Assembly (NCBI GenBank): GCA_020632665.1
Contig: JACKFC010000001.1
Location: forward strand, 186,001-250,000
Source of the DNA: Deltaproteobacteria bacterium
GTDB lineage: Bacteria > Myxococcota_A > UBA9042
Direction: 5' to 3'
DNA length: 64,000 bases
Shown here: one piece after another, positions 9,342 through 18,305 of the stretch
Layout of the letters: every line of letters starts with the position of its first letter
Numbering within the stretch: position 1 is the first letter of the stretch
The notes under the pieces: model-generated
Database searches by the model: none
Seen by the model: the letters and a program-made list of their open reading frames with translations, nothing else
What the model was told of the DNA's origin: nothing
Translations under genes and position numbers: made by a program

Positions 9342-10859
9342 ATGCGCAAGAGCGACGCGACGCGATGCATGATCGGTCGCGCCCTGAGCCTGGGCGCGAC
9401 GCTGCTGCTGGTGGCGGTCGCCGTCGCCGCGCCGAAGGTCGCCCAGCACCGCGCCGCACGACGAGCCCAGCCTGCCGGACCGGCGACGCCCCGCGTCCCG
9501 ACCCGCGGTACCGCGATCCCGAGCCCGCTCTACACCGAGACGCAACCCGCCGAGACGGGCCTCTCGCCGGATACGCCGGTGACGATGGGCGCCTTCTCGA
9601 AGTTGGCGAAGGTGATCTCGCCGGCGGTGGTCAACATCTCGGTGACGCGCCTGCGCAAGGACGCCGTGCAGACGGGCGACAGCGCCGGCCAGCTGGTGAC
9701 GAGCACCGGCACGGGCTTCTTCGTCCACGAGGAGGGCTGGATCCTGACCAGCCACCACGTCGTCGAAGGCGCGAAGAAGATCCAGATTCGCACCGCCGAC
9801 GACCGCAGCTTCGAAGCCCGCGTCGCCGGCCTCGACCCCTTCACCGACCTCGCCCTGCTGCGGGTGGAGCAGAGTGGGCCCTTCCCCGTCGCGCCGCTCG
9901 GCGATTCCGACGCGCTCGACATCGGCGAGTGGGTCGTCGCGATCGGCAACCCCTACGGCCTCGGCCACACCGTCACGGCCGGCATCGTCTCGGCGAAGGG
10001 CCGCTCCACCGTGCTGCCGGGCCAGACCCGCTACGCGAACTACATCCAGACCGACGCCAGCATCAACCCGGGCAATAGCGGCGGCCCCCTGGTCGATATC
10101 CAGGGCCGGGTGATCGGCATCAACACGGCGGTGATCGGCAAGGCGCAGGGCATCGGCTTCGCGGTCCCGGTGAATATGGCGAAGAAGCTGCTGCCGCAGC
10201 TCGCGCGCGGCAAAATCGAGCGCTCTTGGCTCGGCATCTCGGTCGGCGAGGTCACGCCGCAGGTCGCCCGCGCGCTGCATCTCGACCGCGCTGCCGGGGC
10301 CCTGGTGCGCGAAGTCGTCGCCGGTGGACCGGCTGAGAAGGCCGGCCTGCGCGCCGGGGACGTGATCCTGCGCTTCGGCGAGCACGAGATCCGCAACGCC
10401 AACGACCTGCCCTGGCTCGCAGCGTCCGAGGGCATCGGCAAGCGCGTGACGGTCGAAGGCCAGCGCGACGGCCGCCAGCTCCGCGCGACGGTGGTGCTCA
10501 CTGCGATGCCGAAGCGCTTCGCCACGGCCAGCGAGGCGGCCCCGGCAGCACCGGCAGGCGGCGAGGGCACCCTGGTGGGCCTCGGCATGCGGGTGGCGAC
10601 ACTCACCGCTGCCCTGCGCAAGCGCTACCGCCTGCACGCGTCGCAGGGCGCCCTGGTGGTGCAGGTCGACCGCGGCGGCCCGGCAGACAACGTCGGCATC
10701 CGCGTCGGCGACGTGGTGGTGCAATCCGAGCGGCGCGCGGTCCGCAGCGCAGAAGAGCTGGCGACCGCGGCGAAGCTCTTCCCGACCGGCGAGATGGTGC
10801 CGCTGCACGTCGCGCGCGGTCGGCAGATCCTCTTCCTGCTGCCACGCAAGGGCCGCTGA
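9342..10859 (+). CDS. HtrA/DegP-family periplasmic serine protease with two PDZ domains
   Basis: The start at 9342 is chosen because GGGAGGGAG sits about eight bases upstream; an upstream in-frame start at 9210 adds a poor N-terminus. The 505-residue product has an N-terminal membrane or signal segment (about 13-31) and a trypsin-like domain (about 85-285). The triad is visible as H139 in SHHVV, D169 in DPFTDLALL and S246 in GNSGGP. PDZ1 is about residues 290-385 and PDZ2 about 410-500. By family, it degrades or refolds misfolded periplasmic proteins during envelope stress, using the PDZ domains for substrate binding and assembly. DegP, DegQ or DegS type cannot be separated here. Confidence 0.93.
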   Translation: MRKSDATRCMIGRALSLGATLLLVAVAVAAPKVAQHRAARRAQPAGPATPRVPTRGTAIPSPLYTETQPAETGLSPDTPVTMGAFSKLAKVISPAVVNISVTRLRKDAVQTGDSAGQLVTSTGTGFFVHEEGWILTSHHVVEGAKKIQIRTADDRSFEARVAGLDPFTDLALLRVEQSGPFPVAPLGDSDALDIGEWVVAIGNPYGLGHTVTAGIVSAKGRSTVLPGQTRYANYIQTDASINPGNSGGPLVDIQGRVIGINTAVIGKAQGIGFAVPVNMAKKLLPQLARGKIERSWLGISVGEVTPQVARALHLDRAAGALVREVVAGGPAEKAGLRAGDVILRFGEHEIRNANDLPWLAASEGIGKRVTVEGQRDGRQLRATVVLTAMPKRFATASEAAPAAPAGGEGTLVGLGMRVATLTAALRKRYRLHASQGALVVQVDRGGPADNVGIRVGDVVVQSERRAVRSAEELATAAKLFPTGEMVPLHVARGRQILFLLPRKGR

Positions 10860-10878
10860 GCGCGCTGCTGTGGCGCCG

Positions 10879-12060
10879 TCAGCGAGCGAAGAGCGCGGTC
10901 CCCGCCTCGACCCCGTCGTGCAGATGCCAGCGTGGCGCCTGCATCCGCCCCGGCGGACAGCGCGCGTAGAAGAGCGGTGACGCGGCCGGCTCGGCCTGCC
11001 AGGTCGCGACTTCGGGTGTGACGAGCGCGGCGAGTTGACGCTGCAGTGGACGCAAGAGCTCCGCGAGATCGGTCCCAGGCGGGACGGCAAAGAGCCGCAG
11101 CAAGCCGGCGCCGGGTCCGAGCTGCGCCAGCCGCAGCCCACGATGCAGCGGCGTCGCGATCGCCGAGCAGGCAAGCCCCGCAGCCCGCACGACGACGCCG
11201 CCGGCGATCGCCGCATCGACGGCGTCCGCCTCGGCGGCGAGCCGTGCCTGCGCGAGCAGCGCCGGGTCGAGGGTTCCCGCAGGCCAACGCTGCCGGATCG
11301 CAGGCGCGGCATGGGCCAGGGCCTGCGCCCACGCCATCGCGTCGGCCTGGCTGCCTTCGACCAGCAGCGCGCGCAACGAGAGGCAGCCGCGGCCGTCGGC
11401 GAGCAGCGCATCCTCGAGCAGTCCGTCGACCACGGCATCGGCCTGCGGCCCTGGACCGCCACGGAGCAGGCCGAGCGAGACCTTCGGTCCGTGCCGACGC
11501 ACAGGGATGCCCGCAGGCGCGCGCGCCGCGATCGCGTCGAGGGCGGGCTCGCCGCCGAAGGCGACGATGGCGCCAGCGTCGGAGGTGATGGCGCGCCAGG
11601 CTGAATCGTCGCCGCGCCGGGCCTCGACCAGCCGCAGCCGCCCGACGAGCGAGGGCGCCGCCTCTGCGAGCAGCCGCTGCAGCGCGCGTGGTCCGCCGGG
11701 GTCGCCGGAAGCTGGTCGCAGGCGGACCGATAGGCCGAGCAGCAAGGCCTCGAGCGACGCCGTCCACGCCGCGACGGGCAGGTTCGAGGGCGCCACGATC
11801 ACGATGGGACCGCGGGCGCGGGCTCCGTCCTCGCGAAGCTGCGTCGCCCGTGCGAGGAAGGCATCTGCTGCGAAGCCGTCGGCCCAATGCCAGAGCAGGC
11901 GGTCGACGCTGGCTGAATGCAGGCCGGATTCGGGCGCGACGATCGCGGCGATGCGGCCGCGCAGCGCGGGATCGCGACGCAGCCGCGCGCACATCGCCGC
12001 GACCTCGTTCAGTCCGAGGTGGAGGGCGGATTCGGAGAGCTCGGACCAAGGGCGCGTCAT
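10879..12060 (-). CDS. LuxC-like acyl-CoA reductase (aldehyde dehydrogenase fold)
   Basis: The 393-residue protein, read from the ATG at 12060, resembles the LuxC / acyl-CoA reductase branch of the aldehyde dehydrogenase superfamily. RGPIVIVAPSNLPVAAW (about residues 82-99) matches the nucleotide-binding entry strand, and the putative catalytic cysteine is C226 in GRGCLSLR. The family reduces acyl-CoA or acyl-enzyme to fatty aldehyde with NADPH. No LuxE or LuxD partner is adjacent, so light production is not implied; stand-alone LuxC-like reductases occur in many non-luminous bacteria. It is convergent with the HtrA gene (19-base gap). No clear ribosome binding site is visible, and longer in-frame extensions upstream are judged spurious. 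Confidence 0.72.
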   Translation of the reverse strand: MTRPWSELSESALHLGLNEVAAMCARLRRDPALRGRIAAIVAPESGLHSASVDRLLWHWADGFAADAFLARATQLREDGARARGPIVIVAPSNLPVAAWTASLEALLLGLSVRLRPASGDPGGPRALQRLLAEAAPSLVGRLRLVEARRGDDSAWRAITSDAGAIVAFGGEPALDAIAARAPAGIPVRRHGPKVSLGLLRGGPGPQADAVVDGLLEDALLADGRGCLSLRALLVEGSQADAMAWAQALAHAAPAIRQRWPAGTLDPALLAQARLAAEADAVDAAIAGGVVVRAAGLACSAIATPLHRGLRLAQLGPGAGLLRLFAVPPGTDLAELLRPLQRQLAALVTPEVATWQAEPAASPLFYARCPPGRMQAPRWHLHDGVEAGTALFAR

Positions 12061-12141
12061 CGCCGGCGCAGGGTGGCCGTCTGCCAGTGGGAGGGCAAGT
12101 GGCCCGTCGGACGCCGCTCCGCAGAAATTTTCGCGCCCCTC

Positions 12142-12170
12142 TTGCGCGCCCTGGCACGAGCGGGTAAGAA
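12142..12170 (+). promoter_or_regulatory. Candidate sigma-70 promoter for the tRNA-Ser/Arg array
   Basis: TTGCGC (12142-12147) and TAAGAA (12165-12170) are separated by 17 bases, upstream of the first tRNA gene and in the right orientation. The implied leader of about 110 bases is long, so this is tentative. Confidence 0.35.
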
Positions 12171-12287
12171 GCCGCTCCCGACGCCGCGGCCCGCCCGCGC
12201 GTCGTGCGCCTCCCCGCGCAGACTTGGTCTGCGGGGTCCAACGACGGGGCGGCTTGACATGAGGCATCGCGGACCGGCTGCGACCAC

Positions 12288-12372
12288 GGAGGAGTGGCCG
12301 AGTGGTTGAAGGCAGCGGTCTTGAAAACCGTCGAGGTGAGAGCCTCCGAGGGTTCGAATCCCTCCTCCTCCG
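12288..12372 (+). tRNA. tRNA-Ser(TGA)
   Basis: The acceptor stem GGAGGAG pairs with CTCCTCC. The seven-base anticodon loop CTTGAAA carries TGA. The long variable arm is typical of serine tRNA, and the T-loop TTCGAAT is intact. The CCA end is not encoded (the discriminator G is followed by CCC). Confidence 0.97.
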
Positions 12373-12438
12373 CCCAGCCCGATCTCGGCGCAGCGGAGAC
12401 GGGATCCGGTCCTACGGGACGCTCACTCGACTGCGAAA

Positions 12439-12530
12439 GGAGTGGTGGCCGAGTTGGCTGAAGGCGCGCCCCTGCTAAGGGCGTGTACTCCAAAAGGGTA
12501 CCGAGGGTTCGAATCCCTCCCACTCCGCCA
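12439..12530 (+). tRNA. tRNA-Ser(GCT)
   Basis: The acceptor stem GGAGTGG pairs with CCACTCC. The anticodon loop CTGCTAA gives GCT (reads AGC/AGT). A long variable arm is present, the T-loop is TTCGAAT, and a 3' CCA is encoded at 12528-12530. Confidence 0.97.
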
Positions 12531-12585
12531 AGCCAGAGGTGCTCCCGGGCACCCTCGGCTCGAACGATCTCGTCGTTCATACAGA

Positions 12586-12662
<77 letters not shown>

Positions 12663-12680
12663 CGCGATGCCTCGAAATGG

Positions 12681-12717
12681 ACACCCCGTGACCTCTGGTC
12701 TCGGGGTGTTCGCGTTT
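12681..12717 (+). terminator. Rho-independent-like terminator after the tRNA array
   Basis: ACACCCCG (12681-12688) and CGGGGTGT (12702-12709) form an eight-base-pair hairpin with a 13-base loop, followed by TCGCGTTTTC. It lies between tRNA-Arg and tadA and would end the tRNA transcript. Confidence 0.6.
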
Positions 12718-12734
12718 TCGGTGGTCGCTGCACG

Positions 12735-13223
12735 ATGGTCCTGCCCGACGAGCACTACATGGACCTGGCCCTGGAAGCAGCGGCCGCGGCGGGGCATGCC
12801 GGCGACGTACCGATCGGCGCCGTCTTGGTCCACGAAGGCGAGGTGCTGGCGGTGGCCGGCAACCGCCGCGAGCAGGACGACGACCCCACCGCCCACGCCG
12901 AGATCTTGGTGCTTCGACAGGCGGGCGCGCGGCTCGGCAGCTGGCGGCTCTGCGATTGCACGCTCTACGTCACGCTCGAGCCCTGCCCGATGTGCATGGG
13001 CGCCGCGATCAACGCGCGGATCAGCCGGCTCTGCTTCGCCACGCGCGACCCCAAGGCCGGCGCCGCGGTGAGCTGCTATCACCTCGGCACCGACGAGCGG
13101 CTGAACCACCGGATGTTGGTGACCGAGGGCGTGCGGGCCTGGGAAGCGAGCGAGATGCTCTCACGATTCTTCGCTAGCCTGCGCGCTGGTTCTCGGGAAG
13201 TCTGGCGGCCGGAGTCGCAGTAG
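12735..13223 (+). CDS. tadA: tRNA adenosine(34) deaminase TadA
   Basis: TadA deaminates the wobble adenosine of tRNA-Arg(ACG) to inosine so that one tRNA reads CGU, CGC and CGA. The 162-residue product carries the full zinc-dependent cytidine/adenosine deaminase signature. This is HAE (zinc ligand H54, catalytic E56) and PCPMC (zinc ligands C84 and C87), followed by the conserved GAAINARI helix. Length fits the family. The ATG at 12735 is preferred; a longer frame from 12633 would run through the tRNA gene and terminator. The gene sits directly behind its substrate tRNA and in a block with 4.5S RNA, dnaX and recR, an order also known in Bacillus subtilis. Confidence 0.95.
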   Translation: MVLPDEHYMDLALEAAAAAGHAGDVPIGAVLVHEGEVLAVAGNRREQDDDPTAHAEILVLRQAGARLGSWRLCDCTLYVTLEPCPMCMGAAINARISRLCFATRDPKAGAAVSCYHLGTDERLNHRMLVTEGVRAWEASEMLSRFFASLRAGSREVWRPESQ

Positions 13224-13286
13224 CGATCGCAACGATCGCAGCCCTGTTCGCGGCTCGTCCCTGCAGACCTGCAGAACGGAGCCTTG

Positions 13287-15032
13287 ATGCGCATGTTCGC
13301 GCTGGGGTTGCAGTTTGCCCTGCTGCTCGCAGTTGCCCTGCCGGCGACCGCGGCGGAGCGCGCCCTTGCCCCCGCGACCGGAGCCGAACTCGAGCGGGTC
13401 TTTGCGCCGCTCGCACCCGCCGTCCGCCTGGAGAATGCCGCGATCGGCCAGACGGCGATCGACCTCGAACTGTGCGCGGGCGGCGGCGGCTGCGACAAGT
13501 TCGTGTTGACCGACGCGAACGCCGGGTGCGACGGCGAGCGCAGCGGGAGTTGGTGCGTCAACGGCGCGTTCCACGCTCTTGGGCCACAGAAGCCGCCCAT
13601 CCTGCAGGCGCTGGCGTCGGTGGACGAGGCCAAGGTCTTCGTCAACACGATCGCCCGCAGGCCGACCGATCCCGCGAGGCCGACCGCGCCGGAGCCCCCG
13701 CCCGTCGCGCCGCCGCGCCGCGCATCGCCGTGGATCGCCTTGGAGCTGCTCCTCGGCTTCTGGCTGGCCGGCTTCGCCAGCGGCAGGCTGTCGCCGCGTC
13801 CCGTGCACCGGGCCATCGCCTCGGTCGCGCTGATCACGCCACTCGGTGTGACGATCTGGTCGCTCACCGTCGAGCCGTGGCTCGATCTCTGGGACGCCGC
13901 GCTCTGGGCGCTCGTTCTGGGCGCCGGCCTCTTCGCGGGGCTCCGCCACTGGACCGCCGGCCCGCTCGCCGCGATGACGATGGGGACGCTCGCCGGCTTG
14001 GTGCTGGTCGAGATCGTGGTCCGCGGGACGCTGCCGCCGCTGCCCCTCACTGCGCCGCTCGGGCTGCCCGCCATGCACGCAGTCGACCAGGAGACCCCGA
14101 GTCGCCTCGGTCGATCGTGGCAGTGGGAGCGCTTCGCCTGCGGCATCCTCTTCGGCGACAGCCGGTCGGGTCAGCGCTGGGAGCAGGCGCTGCTTGCCCC
14201 CGACGCGGACGGCCCGCGACCGACGTTGCACGTCGGCGATTCGATGCTGCACGGCATGTCCGTCAGGGTCGAACAGACCGCTGCGGGCCTGCTGCTCGCC
14301 AAGGACGGCCCCGGAACGCACGCCGCCGCAGCCATGCCGGGCACCAGCCTCGACAGCCACCTGGTGGCCACCCGCCGGTACCTGCCAACACTGCGGCCGC
14401 GACGCGTCGTGCTGCACGCCTTCCCCGGTAACGACCTCGAGGAGCTCGACGTCCCGCTCAACTGCTGCGGCACCGAGCCCCTGCTGCGCCGCGACGATCC
14501 GACATTGCCGAGCCATTGCCGGCCCGAAGGCCGGGCGTTCGAGCACGATCCGCTGCGGATGGTGCTGGAGCTATCGCCGACCCCCTACGCCGTGCGCGCG
14601 CTGACGCCCTTCAGCCAAGCGGCCAGGCGCCTGCGGATGGCGATGCGCAAGCCGCGTCCCTCCCGTCGCAAGGTCGAGCACCAGCTCCACGACTACGAGG
14701 CGACGCTGCGTCGATGGATCGAGGAGGTCCGCGCCGGTGGAGCCGAGCCCGTCATCGCCATCATGCCGTACCGCGACGCGCTCGAGGGCCGCGTGCGACC
14801 GGACGAGGGCCCGATGCTGCTGAAGCGCCGATTGCGCAAAGTCGCACACGAGTTGGGCGTGCCGCTGCACGACGCGTGGGCCTTCTTCGACGATATCCCG
14901 GCGGCCGAGCGCGACGCGCTCTTCGTCGCGTCCGACGATTTCCACCTCTCGGAGCAGGGCTACGCGACATTGACCGAGTGGCTCGCGCCCCGACTCGCGC
15001 GCACGACGCAGCCGACGAAGCGTACGCCATAG
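13287..15032 (+). CDS. Membrane-anchored SGNH/GDSL-type hydrolase
   Basis: This 581-residue protein begins with a signal peptide (ends near residue 23) and an N-terminal domain with several cysteines. Four hydrophobic segments follow at about 150-168, 177-195, 203-220 and 227-246. The C-terminal domain carries the SGNH blocks: GDSMLHG with S319, a Gly at 352, GND at 381-383 and DDFH with D550 and H553 as catalytic Asp and His. The family contains esterases, lipases and acyl-esterases acting on lipids or polysaccharides, so modification of an envelope glycan or lipid is plausible, but the substrate is unknown. The ATG at 13287 is used because the frame's earlier TTG is only one codon upstream. 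The gene lies between tRNA genes. Confidence 0.78.
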   Translation: MRMFALGLQFALLLAVALPATAAERALAPATGAELERVFAPLAPAVRLENAAIGQTAIDLELCAGGGGCDKFVLTDANAGCDGERSGSWCVNGAFHALGPQKPPILQALASVDEAKVFVNTIARRPTDPARPTAPEPPPVAPPRRASPWIALELLLGFWLAGFASGRLSPRPVHRAIASVALITPLGVTIWSLTVEPWLDLWDAALWALVLGAGLFAGLRHWTAGPLAAMTMGTLAGLVLVEIVVRGTLPPLPLTAPLGLPAMHAVDQETPSRLGRSWQWERFACGILFGDSRSGQRWEQALLAPDADGPRPTLHVGDSMLHGMSVRVEQTAAGLLLAKDGPGTHAAAAMPGTSLDSHLVATRRYLPTLRPRRVVLHAFPGNDLEELDVPLNCCGTEPLLRRDDPTLPSHCRPEGRAFEHDPLRMVLELSPTPYAVRALTPFSQAARRLRMAMRKPRPSRRKVEHQLHDYEATLRRWIEEVRAGGAEPVIAIMPYRDALEGRVRPDEGPMLLKRRLRKVAHELGVPLHDAWAFFDDIPAAERDALFVASDDFHLSEQGYATLTEWLAPRLARTTQPTKRTP

Positions 15033-15036
15033 GGCC

Positions 15037-15065
15037 TTGCCAGCCCGCGTCGATGCTCCTACACT
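15037..15065 (+). promoter_or_regulatory. Sigma-70 promoter for tRNA-Ser(CGA)
   Basis: TTGCCA (15037-15042), a 17-base spacer, and TACACT (15060-15065) are followed by a GC-rich discriminator (GCGCGCCCG) of the kind linked to stringent control. The predicted start is about 55 bases before the tRNA. Confidence 0.6.
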
Positions 15066-15127
15066 GCGCGCCCGTTCCGGCCTTGCCGCGAACGACCCGC
15101 GGGCCGCGCGCCCATCGGGGAAGCCAA

Positions 15128-15212
15128 GGAGAGCTGTCCGAGTGGTTGAAGGTGCCTGACTCGAAATCAGGTGTGCCGAAAGGTACCGGGGGTTCGAATC
15201 CCTCGCTCTCCG
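15128..15212 (+). tRNA. tRNA-Ser(CGA)
   Basis: The acceptor stem GGAGAGC pairs with GCTCTCC. The anticodon loop CTCGAAA gives CGA. The long variable arm and T-loop TTCGAAT are intact. CCA is not encoded. Confidence 0.97.
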
Positions 15213-15308
15213 CCGCGCTTGGCGCTGACAAATCATCGGTCGACCCGGCGTCCCACCGAGGCGTCGCACGACGCCACCCGCCACCACGCCCGGGAAACCG
15301 GGCACCAC

Positions 15309-15396
15309 GGAGAGATGTCCGAGTGGTTGAAGGTGCTCGCCTGGAAAGCGGGTGTACGCCAAAAGCGTACCCGGGGTTCGAATCCCCGTCTCTCCG
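15309..15396 (+). tRNA. tRNA-Ser(GGA)
   Basis: The acceptor stem GGAGAGA pairs with TCTCTCC. The anticodon loop CTGGAAA gives GGA. The variable arm is long and CCA is not encoded. It lies 96 bases after tRNA-Ser(CGA) and may share its promoter. Confidence 0.97.
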
Positions 15397-15456
15397 CCGG
15401 GGGCGGGGGCGCAAGCCAGGTCGACCGGTCTTCGTTCGCGCGAGCTGACATCGCGC

Positions 15457-15560
15457 GTCGTGGGCAGGGCGGACGGCAACGGTGGCGTTGTGAACCCCGC
15501 CAGGTCCGAGAGGAAGCAACGGTAGCGGCAAAGCCGTGTGCCGTCCGCCCTGCCCACGAC
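15457..15560 (+). ncRNA. ffs: Signal recognition particle 4.5S RNA
   Basis: The ends form a perfect 20-base-pair stem (15457-15476 with 15541-15560). The apical part holds the conserved bacterial SRP signature CAGGTCCGAGAGGAAGCAA, with a GNRA tetraloop (GAGA) closed by CC/GG and the asymmetric AGCA bulge that binds Ffh. At about 104 nucleotides it is the short, Alu-less type found in Gram-negative bacteria. The RNA pairs with Ffh to target nascent membrane and secreted proteins to FtsY and SecYEG. Its place just before dnaX matches the gene order of B. subtilis (scr-dnaX). Boundaries come from the stem only. Confidence 0.92.
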
Positions 15561-15658
15561 CGCAGTCACACAGCCTCCAGAGGCCGCCGGTTGCCACCGC
15601 GCGGCCTTCGTGCTTTTTGTCCGGGTCGTCGTCCTCTTCGTCGGCCGGGAGCCTCGCC

Positions 15659-17485
15659 ATGTCCTACGTCGTCCTCGCCCGCAAATACCGCCCGCAGGAC
15701 CTCGGTGCCCTGGTCGGCCAAGACCACGTCGAGCGCGCGCTGCGCAACGCGATTGCGATGGGCCGCGTCGCCCACGCCATGCTCTTCTGCGGCGCTCGCG
15801 GCACGGGCAAGACCTCGACCGCGCGCATCTTGGCGCGCATGTTGAACTGCGAACAGGGCCCGACCGCGACGCCTTGCGGGGTCTGCGCGCCGTGCGTCGA
15901 GATCGCCGCCGGCACCGCGATCGACGTGCACGAACTCGACGCCGCGAGCAACCGCGGCATCAACGAGATCCGCGAGCTGCGCGAGGGCGTCGGCTATGCG
16001 CCGGCGCGCGATCGGCACAAGGTCTACATCATCGACGAAGCGCACATGCTGACGACGGACGCCGCCAACGCGTTCCTCAAGACGCTGGAAGAGCCGCCGC
16101 CGCACGTGATCTTCGTGCTCGCGACGACCGATCCGCAGCGCCTGCCGATCACCATCCGCTCGCGCTGCCAACGCTACGATTTTCGCCGCATCCGGGCGCA
16201 GGACGTCACCCGCGCGCTGCGCGCGATCTGCGAATCCGAGGGCGTGGCGCTCGACGACGAAGCGCTCTGGTTGATCGCCCGCGAGGGCGACGGCTCGATG
16301 CGCGACTCGCTCTCGGTGCTCGACCAGGTGATCGCCTTCGGCGGCGAGAAGCTCAACGGCGCTGAGGTCGCGGCGCTGCTCGGCGTCGCCGACCGCAACC
16401 GCACGCTGCAGCTGATCCGCGCCCTGGTCGAGCGGGACGCACCCTCGGCGCTGGCCGCGCTCGGCGCTGCCCACGACCACGGCATCGATCTGCGTACCTT
16501 CGCCCGCTCGCTGGCGCTGGAGGCCCGCGATCTGCTGGTGATCCGCATCGCCGGCTCGGCGGCGCGCGACCTGGTCGATCGGGCCGAGAGCGAAGTGGAG
16601 CAGGCCGCCGCGCTGATCGAGCAGACGCCGACGCCCGAACTCGAGCGGCTCGCCAACGTCCTGCTCGAGCTCGCCGAGCAAGTCGCCAAGGCCCGCCATC
16701 CGCGGCTGGTGCTCGAGCTCGGTGTGGTCCGGCTCTGCCGCGCGACGCCGCTGGCCGACCTCGGCGCGCTGGCCACCCGCCTCGACGGGCTGCTGCGCGG
16801 CGCGGGAGCCCACCTCCCGGCGCTGCGCGCGTCTGCGGCGCGGCTCGGCCAGTCCGCTTCGGCGACGCCGTCCCGCGGCGGCCGTGAGAGCGGCTCGTCG
16901 GCACAGGCGCAGCGCGGCGGCGACGACACCGCGGAGGCCGACTCAGGCCGCGGCCGTGCAAGCGGAGCGGATCCGCGTCGCACGCTCGCCGGTGGGACCG
17001 GCCTGACCGGCGCCGTCGACCCGCATCGCCCGCCGACCGACCGGCGTCCCGGCCGCAGCCTGCGGACCGAAGACCTCGCGGCTTGGCGCAAGGCTGCCGC
17101 CGACGGTGGCGATCGCGTCCTCGCCGCACACCTCGACAACGTCGTCGTCGGGCAGAGCGAGCCGGGCCGGGTCGGGCTCAGCTTCGCCAACGCCTTCCAC
17201 CTCGAGCAGGCCCGCAAGCCGGGCGTGCTGCCTGCGCTCGCCGCCGCCGCCAGCGAGGCCTTCGGCGGGGCTTTCGTGGTCGAGGCGATCGGGGTCGACG
17301 CGCAGGCCCGCGAGGGCTCACTCGCAGCCCAGGCGCGGCGTGCCCGCACCGCATCGCGCGAAGGCCAGATCGAAGCCTTGCGTGGCCATCCGGCGGTGCG
17401 CGCGATCGCCGATTCGTTCGGCGCGGCGATCACCTCGATCCGGACCCAGTCCGAGATCAACGCAGAGCGCCCCGACGTCCACTGA
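15659..17485 (+). CDS. dnaX: DNA polymerase III subunit tau/gamma
   Basis: DnaX is the ATP-driven clamp-loader subunit of the replicative polymerase. The 608-residue protein has Walker A GARGTGKT (45-52), a zinc module of four cysteines (C64, C73, C76, C79), Walker B with D126-E127 (VYIIDEAH), sensor-1 TT (156-157) and the SRC motif (168-170). A variable Ser/Arg/Gly-rich linker (about 385-460) leads to a C-terminal domain that may bind the polymerase. I saw no run of six or more A, so programmed frameshifting to a short gamma form is not evident. The ATG at 15659 is chosen over an in-frame start at 15536 that overlaps the 4.5S RNA. recR follows 33 bases later. Confidence 0.95.
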   Translation: MSYVVLARKYRPQDLGALVGQDHVERALRNAIAMGRVAHAMLFCGARGTGKTSTARILARMLNCEQGPTATPCGVCAPCVEIAAGTAIDVHELDAASNRGINEIRELREGVGYAPARDRHKVYIIDEAHMLTTDAANAFLKTLEEPPPHVIFVLATTDPQRLPITIRSRCQRYDFRRIRAQDVTRALRAICESEGVALDDEALWLIAREGDGSMRDSLSVLDQVIAFGGEKLNGAEVAALLGVADRNRTLQLIRALVERDAPSALAALGAAHDHGIDLRTFARSLALEARDLLVIRIAGSAARDLVDRAESEVEQAAALIEQTPTPELERLANVLLELAEQVAKARHPRLVLELGVVRLCRATPLADLGALATRLDGLLRGAGAHLPALRASAARLGQSASATPSRGGRESGSSAQAQRGGDDTAEADSGRGRASGADPRRTLAGGTGLTGAVDPHRPPTDRRPGRSLRTEDLAAWRKAAADGGDRVLAAHLDNVVVGQSEPGRVGLSFANAFHLEQARKPGVLPALAAAASEAFGGAFVVEAIGVDAQAREGSLAAQARRARTASREGQIEALRGHPAVRAIADSFGAAITSIRTQSEINAERPDVH

Positions 17486-17518
17486 TCGCCCTGCCCCCCT
17501 CCCGCGGAGCCAGCCACC

Positions 17519-18124
17519 ATGGCCCAAATTCCCCGCGCACTCGAACGACTCGCCTTCCAATTCGGCCGGCTCCCCGGCGTCGGTGAACGCTCGGCGCTGC
17601 GGCTGGCCTTCCACTTCCTCGAAGCGGGCCGCCAACCCGCCCGCGACCTCGCCCAGGCGCTGCTGGCGCTGCACGACGAGGTCCGCTTCTGCGAGCGCTG
17701 CCACCACCTGGCAAGCGAGGCGCTGTGCACGATCTGCAGCGATCCGCGCCGCGACCAGCAGACGATCGCGGTCGTCGAGGGCACCGGCGACCTGCTCGCG
17801 ATCGAGCGGACCGGCGAATTCTTCGGGGTCTACCACGTCCTCGGCGGCGTGCTCTCGCCGCTGCGCGGGATCGGCCCGGCGGAGCTGCACATCCGCAGCC
17901 TGGAGCACCGCGTCCGGCAGCAGCCGCAGGCCGAGGTCATTGTCGCCCTGCCCGTCTCGCTCGAAGGCGAAGCGACCGCTTCGTACCTGCACAGCATCCT
18001 GCGGCGTGATGGCCTGCGGATCAGCCGCATCGCCAGCGGTGTGCCACAGGGCAGCGAGCTCGAATACATCGACCAGGGCACGCTCGGCAGGGCCCTGCGA
18101 ACGCGGCAAAACTTCGACGTATGA
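17519..18124 (+). CDS. recR: Recombination mediator protein RecR
   Basis: RecR works with RecO (and RecF) to load RecA on gapped DNA. The 201-residue product shows an N-terminal helix-hairpin-helix (LPGVGERSALRLAFHFL, residues 18-34), a four-cysteine zinc finger (C58, C61, C70, C73) and a Toprim domain from about residue 81 (AVVEGTGDLLAIE). The C-terminus has the usual GxELEYIDxGTLxRAL-type end. Length is typical. It is directly behind dnaX. The small YbaB/EbfC gene that usually sits between dnaX and recR is absent here, because only 33 bases separate them. Confidence 0.96.
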   Translation: MAQIPRALERLAFQFGRLPGVGERSALRLAFHFLEAGRQPARDLAQALLALHDEVRFCERCHHLASEALCTICSDPRRDQQTIAVVEGTGDLLAIERTGEFFGVYHVLGGVLSPLRGIGPAELHIRSLEHRVRQQPQAEVIVALPVSLEGEATASYLHSILRRDGLRISRIASGVPQGSELEYIDQGTLGRALRTRQNFDV

Positions 18125-18221
18125 CGCGCTGCGTCGTGGAACGATCGACCGCGATTCGCCCACGACCCGACATAACCCTCCGTTTTTTCTACTATCCGAT
18201 CGGCTGCCAGCAACGTTCGTC

Positions 18222-18251
18222 TTGCGGCTTGCCGGCTGCCCGTGCTAGACT
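18222..18251 (+). promoter_or_regulatory. Candidate promoter of the CarD-family gene
   Basis: TTGCGG (18222-18227), an 18-base spacer, and TAGACT (18246-18251) in an extended TGC-TAGACT context. The predicted transcript starts about 48 bases before the ATG. Confidence 0.5.
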
Positions 18252-18305
18252 GGTCCGGTTGCGGTTCGGCGTCTGGGGGCGCGTTCCGCTCTGGGAGTAC
18301 CTGCC

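Noticed and set aside
10879..12060. Bioluminescence (lux) operon
   Set aside because: Only a LuxC-like gene is present; no luciferase, LuxD or LuxE genes are adjacent.
15659..17485. Programmed frameshift in dnaX giving gamma
   Set aside because: No A-rich slippery heptamer is seen.
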